Source: Parvibaculum sp. (GTDB lineage: Bacteria; Pseudomonadota; Alphaproteobacteria; Parvibaculales; Parvibaculaceae). Taken from it: 53,429 bases of DNA. The stretch covers positions 1-53,429 of the forward strand of contig NZ_JAUYUS010000071.1 in NCBI RefSeq assembly GCF_030694575.1, written 5' to 3'. Of this stretch, positions 21,851-28,865 are shown in pieces (positions within the stretch are counted from its first letter, which is position 1; every line of letters starts with the position of its first letter). The translations under genes and the position numbers were made by a program. The notes under the pieces are model-generated. The model was not told where the DNA came from and searched no databases. It saw only the letters and a program-made list of their open reading frames with translations.

Positions 21851-22696
21851 ATGGACCATCAGAGCATCGCCCCCGGCTTCTATCCGGAAATGACGAATGA
21901 CGAGTACCATGCAGCGCCGGGCATTTCGAAATCCCACCTCGACCAGATCGACATCACACCGGCCCACTACTTCGCGCGCTACCTCGATCCGAGCCGCGAG
22001 GAAGAGGAGAAGACGCCAGCCCTTATTCTTGGGGATGCAATCCACAAGGCGGTTCTCGAACCAGACCTCTTCGAATCGCGTTTCGTCGCTCGCCCGAAGG
22101 GAATTGATGGTCGAACAAACGCCGGAAAAGCCCAATTGGCAGCACTCTTTGCCGACGCCGGCGACCGCACAGTGCTCGGCACTGACGATTATAAAACGGC
22201 CATTGCAGTCAGGGATTCCGTCCATCGGCATCCACTCGCATCGGGCCTGTTTCGGGATGGACTTGCCGAAGCGACGTTCTTTGCGAAGGACGCCAGGACG
22301 GGCGCACTGGTGAAATGCAAGCCGGATTTCTACCGGTCTCAGTTCTCGATGATCGTCGATTTGAAGACGACGGAGAGCGCGTCACTGGAAAACTTCGCGC
22401 GATCCGCAGGTAGGTACTTGTACGACGTACAAGCCGCGTGGTATCCTGACGTCATCGAGTCGCTTTACGGCGAAGTCATCGAAACCTTCGTTTTTGTGGC
22501 CGTCGAGAAATCCCCGCCCTACGCCGTCGGCGTCTACTATCTGGAACCCGAAGACGTGCAGATCGGAAGAGAAATCGCGCACCGCAACCTCGACAAGATT
22601 CTCAAGTGCCGTGAGGCAAACGTCTGGCCGGACTATGCCGGCATGGCAGGTGCGCAACCGCTTCGAATTCCTGGCTACATGAGACGCACTACGTAA
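21851..22696 (+). CDS. RecE-like exonuclease (PD-(D/E)XK)
   Basis: The 281-aa protein resembles the exonuclease VIII/RecE C-terminal domain used by phages for single-strand annealing recombination. Visible elements: YHAAPGISKSHLDQI, the helix GDAIHKAVLEP, CKPDFYR with the first acidic residue, IVDLKTTESA with the D-x-K pair, and YDVQAAWYPD. It would degrade one strand of duplex DNA ends to expose 3' tails. The start is uncertain: ATG at 21851 best fits family length, but ATG 21806 and TTG 21791 are in frame. The ATPase and candidate annealing protein follow. Confidence 0.8.
   Translation: MDHQSIAPGFYPEMTNDEYHAAPGISKSHLDQIDITPAHYFARYLDPSREEEEKTPALILGDAIHKAVLEPDLFESRFVARPKGIDGRTNAGKAQLAALFADAGDRTVLGTDDYKTAIAVRDSVHRHPLASGLFRDGLAEATFFAKDARTGALVKCKPDFYRSQFSMIVDLKTTESASLENFARSAGRYLYDVQAAWYPDVIESLYGEVIETFVFVAVEKSPPYAVGVYYLEPEDVQIGREIAHRNLDKILKCREANVWPDYAGMAGAQPLRIPGYMRRTT
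22419..22431. promoter_or_regulatory. TGTAC-N3-GTACA palindrome, site 4 (intragenic)
   Basis: TGTAC-GAC-GTACA within CTTGTAC...GTACAAG, inside the RecE-like gene. It may be a chance match or a secondary operator; the other three copies are intergenic. Confidence 0.35.
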
Positions 22697-22729
22697 CCGG
22701 GCGGCGAAGCCCGAACAGGACGACTGAGA

Positions 22730-24097
22730 ATGCATATCAACAAGATCAGGGTTTCCCAGATACTCGGAATCGAACACCTCGAATTCGACGCTGGCAAATT
22801 CAACGAGATTTCTGGCGAGAACGGAGTCGGCAAGACATCGTTTCTGGAGGCGATCAAGAGCGCCGTTCGCGGCGGCGACGATGCGACATTGCTGCGCCGC
22901 GGTGCCGAGCGCGGCGAAATCGTTCTGGTACTCGACGACAACACCGAGATACGCCGCCGCATCACGCAGAAGGCGACCACCACCACGGTCGAGCGAAATG
23001 GTGTGAAGGTCCAACGGCCGGCGGAGGTCATAAAGGGCCTCACCGACATGTTGAGCGTCAATCCCGTCGACTTCCTTCGCGCGCCCAAGAAGCTTCGGGT
23101 GAATGCGTTGCTCGAAAGCCTGCCAATGACCGCCGATGCCGAGCGCATCGCCAAGATCGTCGGCTATGAAGTGAAACTTGAAGACGGCGTACACGCGCTC
23201 GAACAGATTTCCGCACTGCACAAATCCATCTTCGATGATCGAACCGGCACAAACCGGGCGGTTCGCGAGAAGGAATCGACGATCAACCAGCTCTCCGCCA
23301 CCCTTCCAGACGGCGAGACCGTTGACACACCCGCTGACAAAAGCGGGCTCCTCGCCGCGCTCAATGTGATCGACGGGAAAAAGGACGCCGAACTGGAGCG
23401 TATCGCGACCAAGCTTGACACGTTCAGGAAGGGCCGCGACGACGGTATCGCCGCGCTCAAGGCCGTTTCCGACAAGAAGGTCGACGACTGGCAGGCGGAG
23501 ATAGCCGCCCTTCAGCAGAAAATCGCGGACGAGAAGATCGCCCATGCCGCCGCCGTCGCGGCCGAGAACGAAAAATTCGCCGATATAGAGCGCAAGGCCG
23601 GCCAGCAGCGGGAAATAACGCTGAAGGACCATGCCGAGGAGCGCGAGGACACGGCCGCCAAGATCAAGTCGATCGAAGAGCAGGCGGCGCAGGCAACCAA
23701 ACATCAACAGACACGCGATACCATCAAGTCCATGCGCGCGGCCTCGGATTTGCTTCGAGAAGATGCGGAGCGCCAGACGGCGGCCCTCGAATCCTTGGAG
23801 GCGTACAAGTCCGAGTTGCTTTCCGCCCTGCCGATCGACGGCCTTTCCGTTGTGGATGGTGAGATTTTCCGCCACGAAATCCCGTTCGACCGCCTCAATT
23901 CGGGTCAGCAGGTGGAGATAGCGGTGGAGATCGCAAAGCTTCGCGCCGGCCCGCTCGGGATTATCTGCGTCGACGGCATCGAACTTCTCGATGCGAAACA
24001 CTTCGAGAGCTTCAAGGAACAAGCCCTCGCATCCGACCTCCAGCTTTTCGTGGCGCGGGTTGGCGATAGCGATATGGAACTCATCGCGGAGGCCTGA
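22730..24097 (+). CDS. SbcC/RecF-like ABC ATPase
   Basis: The 455-aa protein has an SMC/Rad50-type split ATPase: Walker A GENGVGKTS (29-37) at the N-terminus, a charged helical middle (about 170-335) that is probably coiled coil, and a C-terminal half with signature LNSGQQVEIAVEIA and Walker B GIICVDGIELLD. It is half the length of SbcC, so a short-armed DNA end-processing ATPase is likely. The gene lies 33 bp after the RecE-like exonuclease, and a joint role in end resection or recombination is inferred. Confidence 0.8.
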   Translation: MHINKIRVSQILGIEHLEFDAGKFNEISGENGVGKTSFLEAIKSAVRGGDDATLLRRGAERGEIVLVLDDNTEIRRRITQKATTTTVERNGVKVQRPAEVIKGLTDMLSVNPVDFLRAPKKLRVNALLESLPMTADAERIAKIVGYEVKLEDGVHALEQISALHKSIFDDRTGTNRAVREKESTINQLSATLPDGETVDTPADKSGLLAALNVIDGKKDAELERIATKLDTFRKGRDDGIAALKAVSDKKVDDWQAEIAALQQKIADEKIAHAAAVAAENEKFADIERKAGQQREITLKDHAEEREDTAAKIKSIEEQAAQATKHQQTRDTIKSMRAASDLLREDAERQTAALESLEAYKSELLSALPIDGLSVVDGEIFRHEIPFDRLNSGQQVEIAVEIAKLRAGPLGIICVDGIELLDAKHFESFKEQALASDLQLFVARVGDSDMELIAEA

Positions 24098-24123
24098 GCC
24101 GCCGCCAATCACGGGATAGGGAA

Positions 24124-25233
24124 ATGTCCGAAGAAACAGCAGTTGCCATCCGCGCCAGCACGGCGATGGCGAACACGGTGCCGGCAGACCAGTACGGCGG
24201 AGCACCCATGTTCTCCCGCATGCCGTCCGGCGATATGACCGCCGTGAACCAGGGCGCGGTCCAGATCGAGATGGAACGCGCCATCGCCGAGGCACAGGGG
24301 AAGTTGATCCTGGCAAAGAAATTCCCGCGCAATATGCACCAGTGCCGGGCTGAATTTCTCGAAGCCTGTGCCAATCTGGAATTCGCGGAAGAGGCCTTCT
24401 ACACGGTGCCAAATCGCGGCAGCGGGCCCTCGATCCGTTTTGCGGAAGAGGTGGCCCGCTGTTACGGGAACTTCGAGTACGGCCATCGCGAGCTTTCGCG
24501 AAGCGCAGGCAAGTCCGAGGTCGAGGTGTTTGCCTGGGACATGGAAAACAACAACCACAGCAAACGCCAGATCACCGTGCTCCACGTTCTGGACACGAAG
24601 AACGGCCCGAGAAAGCTGGTCGATCAGGCGGACATCGACAACCGCATCGCCAACGTCGCCTCGAAGCAGATGCGCGGTCGCATTCTGGCGCTGGTGCCAA
24701 AGGCCCTCGTTGCCGAAGGAAAGGCGATCGCCAAGAAGACGCTCGCCAATGGCGGCGCGGAAAAGACCATCGGCCAGCGGGTTGCGCTGATGGTCACCGC
24801 CTTCGGCAAGTTCGGCGTCACCGTCGATCACATCGAGGCGTATTTCAAAGGGACGCCGCTCGACCAAATGACGGCGGACGATTTGGCGGAGATGACCGGC
24901 GTCCATGCGGCCTTGAAGGAGGGCGCCAAGGTCAAAGACTATTTCGGCGATGACGCCGTCGAGGAGAAGAAGGATCCCGTCGCCGCAGCGATCGAAAAGT
25001 CGGCCGAGGGCGCGCCGACGGAGAACGCGGCAACCGCGAAGCCGGCTGCCAAGGCAGAAACGAAGCCCGCTGCGAAACCTGCCGCAAAACCAGCAGCGAA
25101 GCCCGAGCCGAAGCCTGCAACGGCTGCGCCCGCCGCGGCTCCCGAGGAGCCTGAAGCCGAGGAGAACCTTGAGCCCGAGCCCGCCGCGCCGGTCAATGCG
25201 GAAGCCGCTCCCGCCAAAGAAGCCATATTCTGA
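24124..25233 (+). CDS. Candidate recombination or annealing protein, unknown family
   Basis: A 369-aa protein I do not assign to a known family by motif. Residues 1-270 look globular (RFAEEVARCYGNFEYGHREL, VFAWDMENNN). The last 80 residues are a low-complexity KPAAK/KPE-rich then acidic tail, similar in character to disordered tails of single-strand DNA binding proteins. Position directly after a RecE-like exonuclease and an SbcC-like ATPase suggests the single-strand annealing partner (RecT-equivalent); this is inference from context. Its stop and the next start form TGATG. Confidence 0.5.
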   Translation: MSEETAVAIRASTAMANTVPADQYGGAPMFSRMPSGDMTAVNQGAVQIEMERAIAEAQGKLILAKKFPRNMHQCRAEFLEACANLEFAEEAFYTVPNRGSGPSIRFAEEVARCYGNFEYGHRELSRSAGKSEVEVFAWDMENNNHSKRQITVLHVLDTKNGPRKLVDQADIDNRIANVASKQMRGRILALVPKALVAEGKAIAKKTLANGGAEKTIGQRVALMVTAFGKFGVTVDHIEAYFKGTPLDQMTADDLAEMTGVHAALKEGAKVKDYFGDDAVEEKKDPVAAAIEKSAEGAPTENAATAKPAAKAETKPAAKPAAKPAAKPEPKPATAAPAAAPEEPEAEENLEPEPAAPVNAEAAPAKEAIF

Positions 25234-25490
25234 TGGCAGTCATTTCTGTGTCGGACACCACGTCCGAGGGGGAGCATCGGAATGACGAGAGGCTAACGCC
25301 TGACGAATTGGTCGCGAGATGGAAGCATCGCGTGAACACGAAAACGCTCGCGAACTGGCGCTCCTTGGGGTCGGGGCCACGGTTCACGCGCATCGGAAAC
25401 CGTATCCTTTATTCGCTTTCGGCCGTGATGGACTACGAGGAGCGGCGCGATTACGGCTCGACAAAGGACTACGGGAAAGAGAAGAATTAG
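25233..25490 (+). CDS. Excisionase/AlpA-like winged-helix protein
   Basis: An 85-aa protein with a MerR-like winged helix: LTPDELVARWKH, then VNTKTLANWRSLGSGPRF, then RIGNRILYSLSAVMDYEE. This is the usual form of phage excisionases, AlpA regulators and Cox-like proteins, which bind short direct repeats and direct integrase toward excision. No basic N-terminal tail is seen. The phased CGGGAAC arrays, one of them next to the integrase, make a Cox-like double role (excision and promoter control) plausible. Confidence 0.7.
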   Translation: MAVISVSDTTSEGEHRNDERLTPDELVARWKHRVNTKTLANWRSLGSGPRFTRIGNRILYSLSAVMDYEERRDYGSTKDYGKEKN

Positions 25491-25516
25491 AGGGTATTGT
25501 TCATCGGAGGACGGAG

Positions 25517-25762
25517 ATGACCTTTTCCACCATAGCCGATCTAGAATCCGTCGTCGTCGGCGCGGTTTGCGTCGAGTTGCCGACGGCGACGGTCCACATT
25601 GTCCTCCCGTGTCGGGATAACGACTCCTACCGCGCGGCTTGCGCCGACGTTGAATATGGGCGGCCAGTTGGGATTCTCGTCAAGACGTTTCCGGGCCACC
25701 GAGAGATTGTCGCGGACTTGGACAAGCGTATCGCCGACGCTCGGGCGAGGCTCGCAGCATGA
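25517..25762 (+). CDS. Hypothetical protein
   Basis: An 81-aa protein of mixed alpha/beta composition (VGAVCVELPTATVHIVL, then a helical KRIADARARLA end). A GGAGGACGGAG ribosome site precedes the ATG at 25517, which is therefore preferred to longer in-frame readings. Function unknown; ATGA overlap with the next gene. Confidence 0.5.
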   Translation: MTFSTIADLESVVVGAVCVELPTATVHIVLPCRDNDSYRAACADVEYGRPVGILVKTFPGHREIVADLDKRIADARARLAA

Positions 25763-26115
25763 GATTTCCCAAGACACCAGTAATCGTCGACGTCGACGTA
25801 GCCCCCAGGCTGCCTCCGGTAACGGACGCACAGTTCGCCGAGGCGCTCAAGTTCCTGACCGACGGCTTTGTCGGAATGATGTACACCGATGACACAATGC
25901 GCCTCATCGAGCGAAGAATTGATGCGCTCGTCTCATCTTTCGACCGCTCAAGGGAATCTGATATGGCCTTCGCCACCAGGCAGAGCCTTGATGATGAATT
26001 TGGTCTCGACATATGGGTTGGCAGACGCGACGATCCGGAAATGCCGCATTGGGCGAATGCTAAGATCACCCCGCCGCCGGATGGACCCATCACCATACGA
26101 GGTGATCAGGAATGA
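25759..26115 (+). CDS. Hypothetical protein
   Basis: A 118-aa acidic protein of unknown function. The first 20 residues are hydrophobic and Pro-rich (TPVIVDVDVAPRLPPV), followed by helices (AQFAEALKFL, MRLIERRIDALVSSF) and a Pro-rich end. ATGA overlaps bind it to both neighbours. Confidence 0.45.
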   Translation: MRFPKTPVIVDVDVAPRLPPVTDAQFAEALKFLTDGFVGMMYTDDTMRLIERRIDALVSSFDRSRESDMAFATRQSLDDEFGLDIWVGRRDDPEMPHWANAKITPPPDGPITIRGDQE

Positions 26116-26366
26116 GCCGTCGCAGAATCATAAAACGCGCGAAGATCAGGCGCAGCCGAAGGCTGAGATTATGGGCGTTGTTTCGTAAGTTCGAAGGCCT
26201 GCATTCGTATCAGCAGATGGAGATTCGGTGGGCGATTTATCCGTCCACCATCTCGTTCGAGGCGAGCGGTCCAATGACGCCGGAATTGACCGCCTTTGTG
26301 ACAAAAATGCAGCTCGGTCACCAGGGGAGGATCGACACCCTCACCCAGCCGCCGCCGGCAGCTTGA
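26112..26366 (+). CDS. Hypothetical small basic protein
   Basis: An 84-aa protein with a strongly basic N-terminus (RRRIIKRAKIRRSRRLRL) and a beta-like middle. It overlaps the convergent integrase by 26 bp, so one of the two ends may be read differently in the cell. Function unknown. Confidence 0.4.
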   Translation: MSRRRIIKRAKIRRSRRLRLWALFRKFEGLHSYQQMEIRWAIYPSTISFEASGPMTPELTAFVTKMQLGHQGRIDTLTQPPPAA

Positions 26367-27636
26367 CGACGTCGGTATCAATCTCGCCGGCGATGATCTT
26401 GTCCATATAGGCAGCCCACACGTCCATCGCGGCGCGCTTCTCCGGCAGGTAGTCGTACCGGTCATAGTGCCGGCTTGAAATGTCGCCCTTGGCGGCATGG
26501 TTCTGCAGCCGATCGCGCATGTCCTTCGGAATACCAGCCTGCCCGGCCAGTGTCTTCCATGTGCGGCGGATGTCGCGCGGCGTGAACTTCTCAGCCCCCG
26601 TCGCCTCGACATATGCCTTGGTGCGCTGGTGCAACAGCGTCGCGGGAGCCGCTTCCGATAGTCTTTCGACCGCGGGAAAGTACAGCCCCTTCTTGTTTGG
26701 CGTCATCGAGTCGAGGAGGTTGAACGCCAGGTCGGTAAGCGGAACGGCGTGCGGCGCTCCGTTTTTGGTTTCGGTCCAGAACAACATCCGTTGCCGGCGA
26801 TCGAACACGTCCGCCGAGATGCGCAGAATCTCCTCGCCTCGCTGACCGAGCGCGAGCTGGAGCATCAAAGGCTCGTTAGCCCGGCTATTCGCCCTCGTGT
26901 GATTCAGCCATTCCCAGAAATCACGGAACTGGCGAGGGCTCAGGAACCGGTTGCTGGTCCGTTTCGCGGCCGGGTCCGATGCGATAGGCAAAACCGGGTT
27001 CGCCTTGATGCCCCAGCGCGTCCCCACATGCTCGCCGGTGTAGCTGTGCTCGGATTTCATTCCCCACGCGAAGGCGGCCGAGACCCATGAGCGGATGATC
27101 GACGCCATGACCACGCTCCCTCGGCCGTGAACCTCGGCGAGATGACCAACGATGTCCTGAGGCCCGATTTCGGACGCCGGCCGCTGCCTTCCGATGGTAT
27201 CTGCCACCGGCGTTGCTTTGGGCGACGTCAGCAATATCCGATCGGCGATCCCCGCCGAACGCTTTCCTTCCGAGCGCAGGCTGGCGACGTAAGCCGTGAA
27301 CAGATCCTCAACGGTTCCATAGGCGTGCTTGTGGCTTGCCCGTGAGAGCCGTCCATCCGGCGACGCGCCAATGGATATGGCCGGCGCGAAATCCTCCCTG
27401 AAGGCCTTTCTGGCCTCGGCCAGACCCATCGTCGGGTAAGAGCCGATCTTTGTCATGCGGCGCTTGCCGATCCGGTAGTAGACGGCATACCACTCGGCAA
27501 CGACCTTGTTCTTGAGCGCCCGAACCTGGAGCGAGAGTCGGCCCGAGCCGCGGTCTCCATCGTCCTTCAGTTCTATCGTCTTGCCGGTGTGTGGCGCCGA
27601 CCGAACTGCCGCCTTGATTTGGGATTCAGTAATCAT
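26341..27636 (-). CDS. Tyrosine-type phage integrase
   Basis: The 431-aa protein is a tyrosine recombinase of the P4/DUF4102 style, with an N-terminal arm-binding region (residues 1-90; KDDGDRGSGRLSLQVRALKN and SYPTMGLAEARKAF) and a catalytic domain. Catalytic positions: Arg in LGQRGEEIL, the box II region TPRDIRRTW where the usual His is Arg, NHAAKGD with the second His, and the nucleophile Tyr in HYDRYDY. It would integrate and excise the prophage. It is transcribed away from the right junction, behind a short upstream gene, about 390 bp from the junction. Confidence 0.9.
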   Translation of the reverse strand: MITESQIKAAVRSAPHTGKTIELKDDGDRGSGRLSLQVRALKNKVVAEWYAVYYRIGKRRMTKIGSYPTMGLAEARKAFREDFAPAISIGASPDGRLSRASHKHAYGTVEDLFTAYVASLRSEGKRSAGIADRILLTSPKATPVADTIGRQRPASEIGPQDIVGHLAEVHGRGSVVMASIIRSWVSAAFAWGMKSEHSYTGEHVGTRWGIKANPVLPIASDPAAKRTSNRFLSPRQFRDFWEWLNHTRANSRANEPLMLQLALGQRGEEILRISADVFDRRQRMLFWTETKNGAPHAVPLTDLAFNLLDSMTPNKKGLYFPAVERLSEAAPATLLHQRTKAYVEATGAEKFTPRDIRRTWKTLAGQAGIPKDMRDRLQNHAAKGDISSRHYDRYDYLPEKRAAMDVWAAYMDKIIAGEIDTDVVKLPAAAG

Positions 27637-27896
27637 TGGGCATGCCCCACCGGAAGAACGACCTGCACCGAACCTGAGAACTCAGTGCCAGCGCGCCCGA
27701 GACCAATCAACCTCCCCCGCATTGAGATGACTTGGACGGGGTCCGATTCCGACACCCACATTCCAAGAAGGCGATGAATTTCGGCCTCGTCTTCTTTTAT
27801 TTTTTCCTCGGTGGCGGCGTCGAGCCCACTGAGAAGAATTCCGGTGTCGCACAAAACTTTTGTTGGAAGCCGTTTGAATCGACCGTAAACCTGCAT
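27633..27896 (-). CDS. Hypothetical small protein upstream of integrase
   Basis: An 87-aa protein of unknown function: RLPTKVLCDTGILLSGLDAA, a charged helix (ATEEKIKEDEAEIHRLLGMW) and a beta-rich end. Its stop overlaps the integrase start (ATGA), so both are translated from one message. A link to integrase control is suggested only by position. Confidence 0.5.
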   Translation of the reverse strand: MQVYGRFKRLPTKVLCDTGILLSGLDAATEEKIKEDEAEIHRLLGMWVSESDPVQVISMRGRLIGLGRAGTEFSGSVQVVLPVGHAQ

Positions 27897-27929
27897 CGTT
27901 TCGTCCTCGTGCTGGCGGTAACGCTGGTG

Positions 27930-27945
27930 GTTTCCGCGTGGAAAC
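27930..27945. promoter_or_regulatory. Palindrome upstream of integrase operon
   Basis: GTTTCC-GCGT-GGAAAC is a 6-bp perfect dyad 34 bp upstream of the first integrase-operon start. An inverted CGTTACCG copy lies beside it at 27916-27923. It may be an operator for integrase expression. Confidence 0.35.
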
Positions 27946-28022
27946 GTCAGCCGTTTGTTCTCCCGATAATACCAAGACGCCTCAGAAAAGATGCATATAA
28001 CGCAAGCACTTAACTGATTTTC

Positions 28023-28049
28023 CGGGAACTATCGGGAACAAGCGGGAAC
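28023..28049 (+). promoter_or_regulatory. Phased CGGGAAC direct-repeat array, copy 3
   Basis: CGGGAAC occurs exactly at 28023, 28033 and 28043, again on a 10-bp period, ending 12 bp before the presumed right prophage junction and in the space between integrase operon and junction. This is where arm-type or excisionase binding sites lie in temperate phages. Confidence 0.7.
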
Positions 28050-28064
28050 AACGTACAGATCATG
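28050..28064. other. Probable right prophage junction (attR)
   Basis: The thioesterase reading frame starts at 28062 without its usual N-terminal strand and without a ribosome site, directly after the phage-type repeat array. The exact crossover cannot be fixed because the left junction and core duplicate lie outside the window; the core may extend into the first codons of the gene. Confidence 0.5.
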
Positions 28065-28466
28065 GCCTATTACCATGTGCTGTTCGATGAATCGCTGGAT
28101 GTGGCGTTCACCGGGCTCGGCATCGGCTGGGACTATACGAAGCAGGGCGAAGGCTCATGCTTCACGGCGGAGGTGCATGTCTGCTACCTGGACGAGCTGA
28201 AGGAAGGCGATCCCGTTCGCGTCACCTATCAACTGCTCGACGCGGACGCAAAACGCATCCATGTCTTCGGCCATATGTATCACGCGGAGAAGGGCTATCT
28301 CGCCGCGACGAGCGAGCAGATGTGCATTCACGTCGACATGAAGTCGCGCCGCGCTTCGCCCTTTCCCGACATGCAGATGGGAAGGATTGCGGACCTGATG
28401 AAGGCGCATGAGGGAATGCCGCGGCCGGAACAGGCAGGGCGGGTTATCGGGATCAAGCGGAAGTAG
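28062..28466 (+). CDS. Thioesterase (hotdog fold), N-terminally truncated
   Basis: A 134-aa protein similar to 4HBT-type acyl-CoA thioesterases: AYYHVLFDESLD corresponds to the helix after the active-site strand, followed by VHVCYLDELKEGD, DADAKRIHVFGHMYHAEKGY and LHVDM-like IHVDMKSRR, then a PRPEQAGR tail. The family normally begins 20-25 residues earlier with a strand ending in a D-x-N-GHMN type active site; here it is absent and the frame is closed by a stop 51 bp upstream. No ribosome site precedes the ATG. The gene was probably split by prophage insertion and is likely inactive. Confidence 0.75.
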   Translation: MAYYHVLFDESLDVAFTGLGIGWDYTKQGEGSCFTAEVHVCYLDELKEGDPVRVTYQLLDADAKRIHVFGHMYHAEKGYLAATSEQMCIHVDMKSRRASPFPDMQMGRIADLMKAHEGMPRPEQAGRVIGIKRK

Positions 28467-28865
28467 GAATTTCGCGCGACCGCTAAATATAAATGTCATC
28501 CCGGCGAAAGCCGGGATCCATGTGCTTTCAATTGCAGATGCGCCCTCGCCGTAAGGCCCATGGGCCCCGGCTTTCGCCGGGGTGACGCTGTTGGTTTGGG
28601 CTTTTGCAGAAGCTCTCTCTTCTACCCGATCTACCCCTCACCCGATCTGCGTTTCGATGAGGGCATCCGCGATTTGCGGTTTGCCGATCACGCCGAGGAC
28701 GCCGGCTTCTTTTCCTTGATATTCCAACACGTTAGGTATTATGACCAGCGTAGCGCACGAGGCCCTCCGGCGCCGGGGCCGCATGGCAAAGCCCGGCCCC
28801 GCTCCCCATGTTATGCTGGCAGCGGGGATTCGCCACGGGCTCCCCGATTTCACACCGGATTTGTA
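28467..28865. other. Intergenic region before uvrD-type gene
   Basis: A gap of 399 bp. It contains the first host repeat (28494-28587). In 28588-28865 I see no gene, RNA or clear promoter; an open frame continues in phase with the helicase but its composition (Pro/Arg-rich) is not protein-like and the helicase family starts later. Confidence 0.6.
28494..28587. repeat. Intergenic repeat family A, copy 1
   Basis: TGTCATCCCGGCGAAAGCCG opens the element and a near-complementary half (CCCCGGCTTTCGCCGGGGTG) closes it, so the whole can fold into a long hairpin with a variable loop. A second copy is at 31243-31333. Repeats of this type are common in GC-rich alphaproteobacterial genomes. Confidence 0.85.

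Larger units (their letters stand above)
1..28061. mobile_element. Prophage, early/replication half (left end outside window)
   Basis: This stretch holds a tyrosine integrase at its right edge, a RecE-like recombination cassette, primase-helicase, three DNA methylases, several helicases and nucleases, and many small unknown genes with ATGA-type overlaps. This is typical of the early region of a temperate tailed phage. No terminase, portal, capsid, tail or lysis gene is visible, so those must lie to the left if the element is a complete phage. The right limit is placed where a thioesterase reading frame begins without its normal N-terminus, just after a CGGGAAC repeat array. A phage-derived or integrative element without virion genes cannot be excluded from this window. 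Confidence 0.85.

Noticed and set aside
22382-24412. 676-aa minus-strand open frame over the SbcC-like ATPase
   Set aside because: The plus-strand protein has clear ATPase motifs; the antisense frame has none and biased composition.
25060-25110. Short tandem repeats resembling a repeat array
   Set aside because: They encode the KPAAK-rich tail of the 24124-25233 protein; no constant spacer pattern, so not a CRISPR or minisatellite element.
27897-28500. tRNA or tmRNA gene as integration target near the integrase
   Set aside because: No cloverleaf-like sequence or CCA-proximal T-arm consensus was seen; the interrupted thioesterase explains the junction better.
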